Source: Macrophomina tecta (lineage: Eukaryota > Ascomycota > Dothideomycetes > Botryosphaeriales > Botryosphaeriaceae). From it: DNA of 64,000 bases. The notes beneath the pieces are model-generated. The model was not told the DNA's origin. It worked only from the letters and a program-made list of their open reading frames with translations, and ran no database searches. Below, in pieces: positions 22,792 through 33,995 of the stretch. Every line of letters starts with the position of its first letter. Positions within the stretch are counted from its first letter, which is position 1. The DNA lies in contig JAKSGN010000037.1 in NCBI GenBank assembly GCA_024180945.1, forward strand, positions 3,192,215 through 3,256,214, in the 5' to 3' direction. The translations under genes were made by a program, and so were the position numbers.

Positions 22792-24145
22792 AAAAGATTG
22801 AAAAGTATCATATTCGTCCAGCGAATACGTACAATTTTGATGAAAAGGGATTCTTGCTTGGTCTCTGCCGTATGATGAAAAGAATTGTCTCCATTCAACA
22901 GCTTCGGAGGGGAAAGGTTCTCGGGTCGGTTTAAGACGGGAGCCGCGAGTTTATCTCCCTGCTTGCAGCGATTTGCGCGGACGGAACAGCTCTCCCACTA
23001 GCCTTAATCTATTAAGGCGATTCTGGCGACTTGCAAGATACCTGGCTTGAGGATTTTGACGGTTCGTATGAGGAAGCGTACTTCGCTGTGTCAAAAAAAG
23101 GCTGGACAAACGAGGAGCTTGGAATCTCATGGCTTTCAAAGGTCTTCGAGCCTCGTACGAGGGCAAAAGCAGGAAATTCCCGACGTCTACTTCTTGTAGA
23201 TGGTCACTCAAGCCACTTCAATCTTCGGTTTATCGAGTTTTGCGACCGACACGGGGTTATCCTGGTTATTCTACCGCCGCACTCAACCCACCGTCTGCAG
23301 CCTCTTGATGTTGGAATCTTTTCTCCGCTCGCCACGGCCTATTCGAATGAAATTGACCGGTTAATTCAATCAAGCCGTGGATTTTCTCGCGTTACGAAAC
23401 GGACTTTCTGGGGGCTATTTCGTACAGCGTGGGATTCAGCCTTGACCTTTGGAAATATCCGGTCGGCATTTGCTAGTTCCGGAATTTGCCCCCTCAAACC
23501 ACAGAATGTCCTAGACCAAGTCAAAAAAGAGACTCCGTCACCAATTTCAAGTGACACCGAAAGGAAGAAACCTACTTCAGGTTCCGTACGAGGCTTACGT
23601 CGTGCAGTCAAGGCAATTTCAAAAGAGAAAGATAATGTCGCACTCGGGCTTGATCTTATCATTCGGGCAAGCGAAAAACTAGCAGTCCGAAACGAAATTC
23701 TTAAATATGAGAATTAAGGACTTCGTGCAGCACTTGTTGGTGAGGAAAATAAGCGGAAAAAAGGGAAACTAATAGGTCTTTTCGATTAAGAACGGCCCGG
23801 AGACGCTTAGTTCTTCTCTCTAGCCAAAGTTAGTGCCGTACGAGCTCGCGCACAAGAGTTGGAGGATTAAAAGCAACGCGAGAAGGCTGAGGCTAAGGAG
23901 CGACGTCAGAATAAGGCGGCTGAAAGGGAGAGAAAGACTCAGGAGGCTCAGGAAAAAAGGGAAACCAGGAGAAGAATTCGCGATAAGAAGCAGCAGCAAA
24001 AAGAGCAGGAAAAAAAAGAGCGTCTCGTAGCGCAGCAAGCTAATAAACAGCTTTAGGAGGAAAAGCGGCCTCAAAATGGTCAGGCAAAAAAGGAAATTCA
24101 AGCTCAGAAGCGGAAGAGAGAGGATACGATATAGAAAAAGTCCAA
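22792..24145 (+). pseudogene. pogo/Fot1 DDE transposase, element 3 (N-terminus missing, C-terminus displaced)
   Basis: The reading frame carries a complete catalytic set: YNFDEKGF near 22838 (first Asp), LLLVDGHSSHFN near 23190 (second Asp) and LQPLDVGIFSPL near 23300 (third Asp). The stretch 23031-23717 is open. The part before it has two TAA (after VLGSV and ALIY) and the part after has several stops in a K/E/R/Q-rich tail, all C-to-T in type. The N-terminal DNA-binding domain is gone. About 20 C-terminal residues are 16 kb away (40290-40356), after the gypsy insertion. Inactive, but with little RIP compared with the elements inserted in it. Confidence 0.75.
24141..24145 (+). repeat. Target-site duplication tccaa of gypsy A1 (left copy; right copy 40286-40290)
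   Basis: tccaa directly precedes the 5' LTR and follows the 3' LTR of A1. Joining the flanks at this duplication restores continuity of the pogo 3 C-terminal frame. Confidence 0.9.
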
Positions 24146-24591
24146 TATTACGACGCAGCCTGCACGGGTTAATAAAGAGGGGAGCAACCCCACTAGAGGC
24201 GGGCAGAACCAAAGAAATATGGGCCAAGGGTCACGTGACCCCGCGATTAGTCAGACCCACTCGCTAGGAAATTAAGCAGACCAACCCAACCGATTAGTAG
24301 GAGGGTCGCGATTAGTTACTAAGCGCAATACCTTTACTAAGTATATAGATTATATACACTTTCTTACTTATATATAAACTATACTCCTTAGATAGCTTTG
24401 ACCTTCGTGGTTAACTTTAATAATAATTTAGTATATTATTAGTAATACGGCCTTCGCACGTAGTACTTAGTCTCGTTATGTATTTAACTTGCTCTTACCC
24501 TCTTCTTATACCTACTTAAGAAAAACCCCCTTAATAGGTTTTCTTTCTCTTTAGTATTTAGATTCTTAGAGGTAGAGGCCCGCTTATTATA
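24146..24591 (+). repeat. 5' LTR of gypsy A1
   Basis: 446 bp, TATTACGACGCAGCCTGC to CGCTTATTATA. The last 300 bp match the A2 LTR closely, but the first part (U3) is unrelated to it apart from the first 15 bp. Followed by CTTTAACTACTATTCTTGC. Confidence 0.85.
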
Positions 24592-24670
24592 CTTTAACTA
24601 CTATTCTTGCAAGGAGAGAAAGGCTCTAAGATTAAGTCTTATCGGGTAAGGTATTACCCCCTAACGAGTT

Positions 24671-25714
24671 TAGGAAATAGTAATGGCACTAGAATCTTAG
24701 ATAGAGGTCGACCCGGCCAAAGATTACGTTTAGGGTGCCCAGGGGCCAGCTTAGCCCGTATAGTAAACGGAGCCCACTAGAGCTAAGCTCTTATAGCTTA
24801 TCGAGGAGCTAAAGGCTTAGAACGCTCGACTAATCGAGTATACGATAAAGCGGAACACTACTAAGATTAAAGTAGCGGCACCTAAAAAGTTCGATAGAAA
24901 TAGAAAGAAGCTCTAATTCTTTCTACTCTAAATATAATGCTACCTCTAGTTTAATTAAGCGTAATTTAATAGTGATGCTAAGAAAGTACTCTTCGCATTA
25001 ACCTATCTTAGAGAAACGGTAGAGGTATAGATAGAACTATATTTTCGCGACTACTTAGCTAACGAATACTCTCTCGAGAAGAGACGAGAAAAGACTAAAA
25101 AAATCTTCGGTATTTATACGGGATTCGTAGATAATCTTAGGGCTACTTTTAACAATTAAGATAAAGTCTATAAAGCCTCTAACGATATTATAACCGTTAA
25201 ATAACTAAGATCTATAGCTGTCTACGTCACTAAGTTTTAATAGCTTATAGCCTATCTTAAATAGTTAGATAAGACTTTCCGCGACCTCTTCTATAAAGGC
25301 CTAAAGAAAGAAGTTAAGAAGAATATAATTATCTATAAATACCTAGCTACCTTCTAGAAGATAGTAGACCTTACGTCTTAGATTAACGGTTATATATACG
25401 AATAGAAGATAGGTTCTCGATAAGCTAATACCTCGAAGCCTCGCCGTAAAAGAATGACCCTTAAAGGCGGAGACGCTATAGTCCTTAATACGGCTAATAG
25501 ATAGAATTCTAAGAAGAATAATAATAATAGTTAAAATAATAATAAGAAGCCTAAAGGACCTAATCTAAACTAAACGAACGAGTAGAAATAGCGCTATAAG
25601 AATCGACTCTATATTATCTACGGTAATAATAAGTACTTTTCTTTTAAGTACCCGCAGAACCCTTATAATAAGAAAAATAGAAAGTAGACCTTAAGCGCTT
25701 AACGTAAAGCATCG
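24671..25714 (+). pseudogene. gag of gypsy A1, 5' part, RIP-degraded
   Basis: Begins at an ATG-containing ATGGCACTAG and reads through stops to a capsid-like region (ALTYLRETVEVQIELYFRDYL, FYKGLKKEVKKNI) and a C-terminal nucleocapsid-like stretch (IIYGNNKYFSFKYPQNP) with the CCHC cysteines changed to tyrosine or phenylalanine. It is interrupted at catcg (25710-25714) by A2; continuation at 33996. Confidence 0.7.
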
Positions 25715-26201
25715 TGTTACGGCGCAGCCTCCATAGGGTTAAGAAACAGCAGAATAAGGTAGTAAGTAGAGAGCTTAGGTACGGCGCGGAAGAACCCACG
25801 CGCACCCACGTAACATACGTAACGCCAAGAAAGTGCTCTTACTACTCCTAGGGTGCTCGGACCAAGACACTACAGAGTATATAGAGTAGAGCAAGTTACT
25901 CTATCTACTCCCAAGGACACCGCCCGCCGAAAGGGCAGAGTAGACAGATTAGAAACCAGATTATAGACCTTTCCTACGTATATATAAACTATACTCTTTA
26001 GATAGCTTTAACCTTCGTGGTCAACTTTAATAACAATTTAGTATATTATTAGTAATACGGCCTTCGCACGTAGTACTTAGTCTCATCACGTATTCGACTT
26101 GCTCTCACCCTCTTCTTGTACCCACTTAAGGAAAACCCCCTCGACAGGTTTTCTCCCTCTTTGGTGTTTAGATCCTTAGAGGCAGAGGCCCGCTCGTTAT
26201 A
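25715..26201 (+). repeat. 5' LTR of gypsy A2
   Basis: 487 bp, TGTTACGGCGCAGCCTCC to CGCTCGTTATA; a TATATAAACTA promoter-like box is near 25984. Same family as the LTRs at 28764, 33504 and 63095. Confidence 0.9.
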
Positions 26202-26292
26202 CTTTAACCACTATCCTTGCAAGGAGAGGAAGGTTCCGAGATCAAGTCTTATCGGGTAAGGTATCACCCCCTAACGAGTTTAGGAAACAGTA

Positions 26293-28763
26293 ATGGCACC
26301 AGGATCTTAGATGGAGGTCGACCCGGCCGAGGGTTAGGTTTAGGGTGCCCAGGGGCCAGCTTAGCCCGCATAGTAAACGGAGCCTACTAGAGCTAAGCTT
26401 TTATAGCTTATCGAGGAGCTAAAGACTCAGAACACTCGACTATTCGAGCATACGATAAAGCGGAGCGCTATTAAGGTTAAAGTAGCGGCACCCGAGAAGT
26501 TCGATAGGGATAGAAAGAAGCTTTAATTATTCCTACTCTAGATACAACGCTACCTCTAGTTTAATTAAGCGTAATTTAATAGCGACGCCGAGGAAGTACT
26601 CTTCGCATTAACCTACCTTAGAGGAACGGTAGAGATATAGATAGAACTATACCTTCGCGACTACCTAGCTAATAAATACTCTCTCGAGAAGAGACGGGAA
26701 AAGACTAAGAAAATCTTCGGTACCTATACGGGATTCGTAGATAACCTTAGGGCCACTTTTAACAACCGAGATAAGGTGCGCAAAGCCTCTAACGATATTA
26801 TAACCGTTAAATAATTAGGATCTATGGCTATCTACGCAACCAAGTTCCAACAGCTTACAGCCTACCTCAAATAGTTAGACGAGACTTTCCGCGACCTCTT
26901 CTATAAAGGCCTAAAGGAGGAAGTTAAGAAGAATATAATTACCCACGAATACCCATCTACCTTCTAGAAGATAGTAGACCTTACGTCTTAGATCGACGGT
27001 CGCATATACGAATAGAAGATAGGTTCCCGATAAGCTAATACCTCGAAGCCTCGCCGAGAAAGAACAACCCTTAAAGGCGGAGACGCTATAGCCCTCAACG
27101 CGGCCAACAGATAGGATTCTAAGAAGAGTAATAATAATAGTCGAAATAGCAACAAGAAGCCTAAAGGACCTAACCCGAACTAGATAGACGAATAGAAATA
27201 GCGCTATAAGGATCGACTCTATATTACCTACGGCAGTGATAAGTACTTCTCTCCTAAGTGCCCGTAGAACCCTCGTAACAAGAAAGACGGAAAGCAGACC
27301 TTAAGCGCTCAACGCGAAGCATCGGTTGTATCCCGCCAAGATAACCACGATACGCTATACAAAATAGCCTGCTACGATAATAACTACCAGATGCACCAAA
27401 GCAGCAAGGACATATCGGGATAGTACCCCCACGAACCACGACAATTCGGTATAATGACTAGGAACGAAGAAGTTACCGAGGCCGACGATATTATTAATAG
27501 CTTTCCCTTAGACGAGGAGCTCGTAAATAGCGAAACCGGAGAACTATACAACTTAACGGACAGCGAAGCAGAAGCTATATCGGACCCTATAGCTCTTTCG
27601 AAACTCGAGCGCCTCGTAGCCAAGTATAGGATTAGCGTAGAAATAACGGACGAGAACGACCAACTCGCCTAGGTAATCTAGATTCCCTACGAGAGAGGAT
27701 TAGCCCTTACAGTACTATAGATATAGCGCTAAGGAACCCTCTAGAAAACCCGTATCGAGTAAGATAGGAAGAAGTACGAACTTATCGTTACAAAGAAAAC
27801 CGCGCTCGTAACACTTTATTATTAAGGAATAACTACTCGATAATAAGCAGACTACGACTTCCTCCGAGAGTTAGCAAGGATTCTTTATCAGTATAGCACG
27901 GCGACCATCCAGAATCGCACACTCTAGTAGATACCGGACGAGAAACTCAACATACTAGCTTTCCGATACTAGGTGCGAAAGGATATAGTCTACCAGCGGA
28001 AACAGTTATATACTAATAAATAGACCGACTAGAAGTAAGCATACCTTTAAGTTAACGAATAGGAGGACTATATGCATAGTAAAGTCTACGGCTATTCAAA
28101 GCTAAAAAACTAGACGGCCCTATAGTATTAGGATCGACCTAGGGGCTATAGTCTAGGTCCCTTTATATAGTATCACGCACATCGAATACGGAAATTCTCA
28201 CCGGACTAAATCTTTGGAGACAATTTAAAACGAAAGGAACGCTCAAAGAACGTTCTATCTCAATACTAATCGATATAGGATTAAGCGGAAACTTTATATA
28301 CAACGAGTTTATGGAATAGTATAAGATCCTATACCGAAAGAAGAAAGAGCTATATCCGCTTAGCGGATTCGATAGGAAAAGCTTAGTCTACGGAGAAGGC
28401 TAGATCAAAATAGAAATAGAGAAAGCAACCCTCTAAATTAAGAACTATTAGGAGTAGATTTCTCTCGATGTCTAACGAATTCCCGGGTACGATATTATCC
28501 TAGGTATACCCTAGATCCGAACGTAGAAACCTATCTTTGACTTTAGCGAAGGAGACGAAATAGTCTTCCGAGAAGAGATCGACAACCTCCTACGGAAATT
28601 TAGTTTACGTATGGAAAATGGGTTAATAAACACCCTATAGCGACTCTTATCTACTACGAATCGAGAAGTAGTTAGCGTAAGGCCTAAGAGCGGTAGCTAT
28701 ATAGGCGACTCCGGTAGTAGTATAAGTCAGAACCAGGACTACGACGTAGAAGGCGAAGCCTCT
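26293..28763 (+). pseudogene. gag-protease part of gypsy A2
   Basis: The capsid-like region (ALTYLRGTVEIQIELYLRDYL, DNLRATFNNRDKV) lies at about 26500-27050, with a nucleocapsid-like stretch near 27220 (YGSDKYFSPKCPQNP). An acidic linker is intact for 72 codons at 27454-27672 (EADDIINSFPLDEELVNSET). The retropepsin part lies near 28260-28560 with a DIGLSGNFI site (family DSG) and PGYDIILGIP. Frequent TAG where the family has CAG or TGG mark RIP. The frame ends at the inverted LTR after GEAS, in the middle of the polyprotein, so pol is separated from it. Confidence 0.7.
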
Positions 28764-29249
28764 TATAACAAGCGGGCCTCTGCCTCTAAGAATCCAAATA
28801 CTAAAGAGAGAGAAAACCTGTCGAGGGGATTTTTCTTAAGTAGGTATAAGAAGAGGGTAAGAGCAAGTCGAACACGTAATAAGACTAAGCACTACGTGCG
28901 AAGGCCGTATTACTAATAATATGCTGAATTGTTATTAAGTTGACCACGAAGGTCAAAGCTATCTAAAGAGTATAGTTTATATATACGTAGAAAAGATTTA
29001 TAATTTAGTTTCTAATCTATCTACTCTACTCTTCCGGCGGGCGGTGTTCTTAGGAGTAGACAGAGCAGCTTGCTCTGCTCTGTATACTCTATAGTATCTT
29101 AGTCCGAGTACCCTAGGAGTAGTAAGAGCACTTCCTTGGCGTTACGTGTATTACGTGGGTGCGCGTGGGTCCTTCCGCGCCGCACCCGAGCTCCCTACTT
29201 ACTACCTTATTCTACTATTTCTTAACCCTGTAGAGGCTGCGCCGTAATA
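28764..29249 (-). repeat. Inverted internal LTR of gypsy A2
   Basis: 486 bp, reverse complement of the A2 LTR (TATAACAAGCGGGCCTCTGCC to GGCTGCGCCGTAATA), preceded by cctct (28759-28763). It abuts pro on one side and the 3' end of the inverted pol unit on the other. Confidence 0.9.
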
Positions 29250-32200
29250 CTATCCCCCCTTTTAGGTCCTTCGGCCCAAAGGATTTCGTAACGTGTATAA
29301 GTTCTTAGTATACGCCTTTCGCTTTCTTCCGCGCCTTTTACTTATTATGCCTAAGGTTTCCTCGACGCAACGTCGCCACGCGCTCGCTGGTCGCTGTTAA
29401 TACGAGATGCCTTCCCTATATAGCGCTTATCGCGCCGCGGGTGCGAAGTGTTTTATTAGTTTAGACTTGGGACATTATAAGCGTTATTTATCGAAGAACC
29501 GAAAGTGCGACCTAGTGGTTTCTTAACGCGACTATACGTCCCCTTTGCTTATTTCCTGCTCTGGCTGACCTTTGTAGGGGCGAAGATTGATGCGAAGATA
29601 GAGAGGGTAGAAGATCAACTAGAACGCCTTTATAAGGATAAGCGTTAGATTCTAGTAGAAGAGTTAAAGCTTTAAGAGCGTCGTTCCGAGGTATATACTC
29701 GCCGTTATTATTTAAAGAAGCAGCTTGCCTTCCTTAAGCGTAGGCGGAAAGGGATATTCGAACGGGAGTTAGAGTCTATTAAGGAGTTAAAGAAGCTAGA
29801 GAAGAAGAATCGCGATAGGCGACGTATAGCTAGCGAGAACGTATTAACTCCGGAACGTTCTCCGAGTCCTCCTATTATTGCGGGCTCCTCGAATTCTAGA
29901 GGTCTTTAGCCTAACTCGGTAGCTGGGATTACGTTTCCGTCTAGGGCTAAGTTGTGGATAGATTCGTTCTTTTAGGGCGACCCCGTTTCCGCGGGAGGTT
30001 AGGGTTCTGGCGATAGAACTCTATAATAAGGTCTGGGTGTATATCGTTCTTTAGCACCCACTAGTTGTCTTTATTCCCGTAACCTTCCTATTTAACGAGA
30101 TATTTAAGCTAACGACCGAACCGCTTATAGTCTAGAATCTTTTCGACTGGGTACTAGTCTTCTTTGGCGTTAGGGTTTTTTAGTATAATTTCTTCCTATA
30201 TTTCTAGGATAGTGGCGTTTTCTAGTGCTGGCTCGAGTAATACTACGTAAAAGGTAGAATTCATCCGTGTATTAGGTAATTTAAGTCGATACGTGACTTC
30301 TCTAAGTTTTTCTATAATTTCGAATGGACCGATTTTCTTAAAATCTAATTTATCGCTCGATCGCTTTAATTTGATGTTTTTCGTAAGGAGGTATACTTTA
30401 TCCCCCCTTTTAAGGTTCGGTGCCGCCTAGTGCCGTCTGTTGTAGTACTTAGACATTATAATTCGTACGTATTCGAGGTCGAGACTAATAGCTTTATATA
30501 ATCCTCTTAGCTGCTCGGCTTTAAGGACGCCTTTCTAGGCTAATTTCCTACTCGGGATGGCTTCTCTATACGCATCTGGTTTAAATCCATAGTTGGTAAA
30601 GAACGGGAATACGTTAGTTAACTCTTGTTTAGCGCTGTTATAGGCGAATTATACTATAGGTAGCTATGTAGCCTAGTTATCCTATAGGTAGTTAACGTAA
30701 TAGCGAAGATATTATTCGAGAGTCCGGTTTATCCGTTCTATCTAGCCGTCGGTTTACGCGTATACCGTTGTAGAGAGTTTGTTCTTTACTCTAAGCTGGC
30801 GCGTAAGTGTTTACTAAAATTCCGATCTTATTAGCTTGTCTCTGTCCGAGACTAATACTTCCGGCATTCCGCGATCCGCGAAGATATATCGGAGAAACGT
30901 ATAGGCTAGCTATTCTACATTCGATGCCTCTAGGTAGGGTAAGAAGAGTACGTACTTCGTAAGTCTATCGACAAAGACTAGGATCGAGTCGAACTTAACT
31001 TTTATAAGCGGATCTCTAGACTCTAATAGCTTCGTAATAAAGTCTAGCGTAATCTATTACTATAGTCGTTCTAGTACTTCTAGGGGTTGTAGTTATCCGT
31101 ACGAAGCGTATATTACGGCTTTACTTCGGATATAAAGGTCGTATTACGAAACTATACGCTAGACCGTTTTCCGTAATTCTAGAAAATAGAAGTTTTGCGT
31201 AATCCTCTTAGTCGTTCTGTCGATGCTCTAATATCTATACGCGGGTGCTACATATATATCCTTAACGAGTGCTTCTCGCAGTCTTATCGGAATATAGATT
31301 AATCCTTTAAAGAGAAGCGTTCCTTCCCTATCTTAAGTAATACGCGGGTCATTCTCTAGCACTAAAAGTTCCTGCGCGAAGGAGTTCTAATTATATACTT
31401 CTCGGATCTTCTAATGCCACGGGTTTAACTCGATGTAAAGTATTAGAAAAGACTATCTAGTAAGGGTAAGTGATCTATCGCTTATTTACTATAGTACTAT
31501 AGGTTGCGGCTCGATTCTTTCTTCTATATAGTCTACTCTCCTACTAAGCGCGTTAGCGGCGGCGTTATCTACACCTTTTCTGTGCGTGATCTTAAAGTTG
31601 TAGGATACCAATTCTTGTGACTAGCGAACCTGTTGTCGGTTTAGCTCCTTGGTCGTGGTAAAGCGTGTGAGATTCTAATGGTTATAATATACTATTACCT
31701 GCTGTTCGGCTCCTTCTAAGTAGTGTCTCTAGTGCTTAAATGCTAAGACGATGGCTAAGAGCTCCTTATTATAAGTGTCGTAATTAAGCTCTGCCGGGGT
31801 AAACTTTCTTAAGTAGAACGCGATCGGGTGCTATCTACCTTTATCGTTAGGCTGGCTAAGATATACTCCTAGGGCGAATCCTAACGTATTAGTTTCTACT
31901 TCGATCGGTTTGTCGGGATCGTATATTCCTAAGACGGGTGCTTCGCCAAACATCCTCTTTAGCGAATCGAAGGCTTACTACTAATCGTCTCCTTATTTAA
32001 AGCTATATTTCTTCTGAGTAAGTCGCATTAAAGGTTCCGTGACCTTTAAATAGTTCTAGATAAACTTCCTGTAGAAGTTTACGAATCTAAGAAAGGACTA
32101 TACTTCCTTAATCGTCTTTAGTACTGGCTATTCTCTAATAGAGTCTAGTTTCGAGTCGTCCATACCGATATATCCGGGGGTAATGATGAAGCCTAAGAAT

Positions 32201-33503
32201 TCTGTTCTTTATACGTGCTATTCGCACTTCTCTGGTGCGATAGATAGATTCTTGGCTTAGAGGGTTTCTAGGACTTTTCTAATATACTTCTTATGTTCCT
32301 CGAGTGTTTCTGAGAAGATGAGGATATCGTCGAGGTAAGCCAGGTAGAAGATATCTAAGTATTCGCGTAGCGTGTCGTTGACTAGATTCTAAAAGGTTGC
32401 TAGCGCGTTGGTAAGCCCGAATGGTATAACCGTATACTCGTAGAGTCCTAGCCTTGTGCGAAAGGCTATCTTCCACTCTTCCCCTTCTTTGATTCTGACT
32501 AAGTAATATCCGTCCCGGAGGTCTAGCTTCGTAAAATACTTTACGTTCCCTAACTTGTCCTGGAGCTCGTCAATGCATGGGAGCGGGTAGCGATTCTTAA
32601 TCGTGATGTCGTTGAGTTGTCGGTAGTTGATATAGAGGCGTAACTTGCCATTCTTCTTAGGGACGAAGAGGATCGGATATCCGGCTAATAATGTTAATGG
32701 CCGAATATATCCTCGTTTAAGGTTCTTTTTGATATATTCTCTTAAAGCCTCCATTTCCTTCTTTAATAAGAAGTAGATAGGCTTATAAGCTAGTTTCGTT
32801 CCTAGCTTAAGCGGAATTTCGTGGTCCTATAGTTAATACTTAGGTAAGTCTCCCTTTCCTCTTTCTTAGCAAATGGTAACTAAGTCCTAATACTCGTCGG
32901 GTACCATTTTTATTTCCGGTATTAGAGGTGTTCCTTATAGTTGCTACTATATCTCTAAACTACTATATTGTCCTCTCTTAATCCTCGCAGGATCGTCTCC
33001 TCTGATAGGAGTTAAATAGTTCTTATCTTTTAGCCCTTTCCGTTGGGCCCTAGCTAGTGCTCTTTGTTGCACCGCCGGTGAGGGTTTGATGTATATAAGG
33101 TAGACCTGTTATTCTTGGCGTTGTATACGCCTGAATGCCTCTCTTAAGATTGTCTAGACGTCTACGGGAGGTTCTAGGGTTGCTAATTACTTTCGCGAAG
33201 CCTTACTCTTGGACTTACACTTTCTCCGCGTAGTTCTTTGTGATAAGTGTTATACCTGATCTTCGGGAATACTCGACTTAGTAGGACTTACTCCGCTTAA
33301 GGCGCTGTATTTTACCGAGGAGGCGGCGTTTCGCACGCTATAGTCCTGGTCTTGTCTTAGGCTATTTTTAAGGTTGCCGTTAATGCTGCCGTTACTGGGC
33401 CTTACGCTATCGTTTAAGTCTTGCTCTTCTCTTAATAATTCGAGGGTATCGTTTCGCTTAGTAGGGCTTATTCCTGCGATAGGGTTGCATTTTACTAAGG
33501 AGG
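29250..33503 (-). pseudogene. Inverted pol (RT, RNase H, integrase, chromodomain) of gypsy A2
   Basis: On the minus strand, from 33503 downwards: an RT with 121 open codons at 32389-32754 ([46 protein letters not shown]). Then [16 protein letters not shown] near 32290-32350 follows with the catalytic Asp pair intact, after a single TAG. RNase H is at about 31560-31960, integrase at about 30450-31260 and a chromodomain-like tail near 30000-30300. It is among the least mutated gypsy pol regions here, but with stops and no promoter of its own in this orientation. Confidence 0.75.
29347..29975 (+). pseudogene. Accessory ORF of gypsy A2, antisense to its pol: Zn2Cys6-like cluster plus coiled coil
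   Basis: ATG at 29347, 98 bp from the internal LTR. The first 60 codons include a cluster with the exact spacing x2-x6-x8-x2-x6 of a Zn2Cys6 domain. Positions are Y-SA-Y, then RAAGAK-C, FISLDLGH-Y, KR-Y, LSKNRK-C-D. Four of the six cysteines are now tyrosine, as expected from TGY to TAY by RIP. A frameshift follows, and in the next frame a long coiled coil runs (IERVEDQLERLYKDK, RRYYLKKQLAFLKRRR, LESIKELKKLEKKNRDRRR) to the TAG at 29973. It is the same gene as in C, A1 and 48-49 kb. Zn2Cys6 proteins usually bind DNA; here only the spacing supports that. Confidence 0.65.
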
Positions 33504-33990
33504 TGTTACGGCGCAGCCTCTATAGGGTTAAGAAATAGTAGAATAAGGTAGTAAGTAGAAAGCTCGGGTGCGGCGCGGAAGGACCTACGCGCACCCACGT
33601 AATATACGTAACGCTAAGGAAGTGCTCTCACTGCTCCTAGGGTACTCGGACCAAGACACCACAGAGTACACAGAGTAGAGTAAGCTGCTCTGTCTGCTCC
33701 CAAGGACACCGCCCGCCGGAAGGGCAGAGCAGACAGATTAGAAACTAGATTATAGATCTTTTCTACGTGTATATAAACCACACTCTTTAGATAGCTTTAA
33801 CCTTCGTGGTTAACTTTAATAATAATTTAGCACATTGTTAGTAACATGGCCTTCGCACGCAGTGCTTAGTCTTATTACGTATTCGACTTGCTCTTACCCT
33901 CTTCTTGTACCCACTCAAGAAAAACCCCCTCGATAGGTTTTCTTCCTCTTTGGTGTTTAGATTCTTAGAGGCAGAGGCCCGCTCGTTACA
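33504..33990 (+). repeat. Right LTR of gypsy A2
   Basis: 487 bp, TGTTACGGCGCAGCCTC to CGCTCGTTACA, followed by catcg (33991-33995) and then the interrupted A1 gag. Confidence 0.9.
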
Positions 33991-33995
33991 CATCG

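Larger units (their letters stand above)
25715..33990 (+). mobile_element. gypsy retrotransposon A2, rearranged: LTR(+) gag-pro(+) LTR(-) pol(-) LTR(+)
   Basis: Outer LTRs at 25715-26201 and 33504-33990 point the same way and share the target duplication catcg (25710-25714, 33991-33995), so this was one insertion into A1 gag. Inside, gag and protease read on plus up to 28763. A third LTR in minus orientation follows (28764-29249), then pol on the minus strand (29250-33503), up to the direct junction with the right LTR. The pentamer before the minus LTR (cctct) and that before the right LTR (ggagg) are inverted copies of one target site. Joining there restores the pro-pol order seen in A1 (35430). 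RIP is lighter than in A1. Confidence 0.85.

Noticed and set aside
23820..24227. 135-codon minus-strand ORF rich in Leu/Phe
   Set aside because: It is the complement of the K/E/R/Q-rich tail of the pogo 3 transposase; the hydrophobic look follows from the opposite strand.
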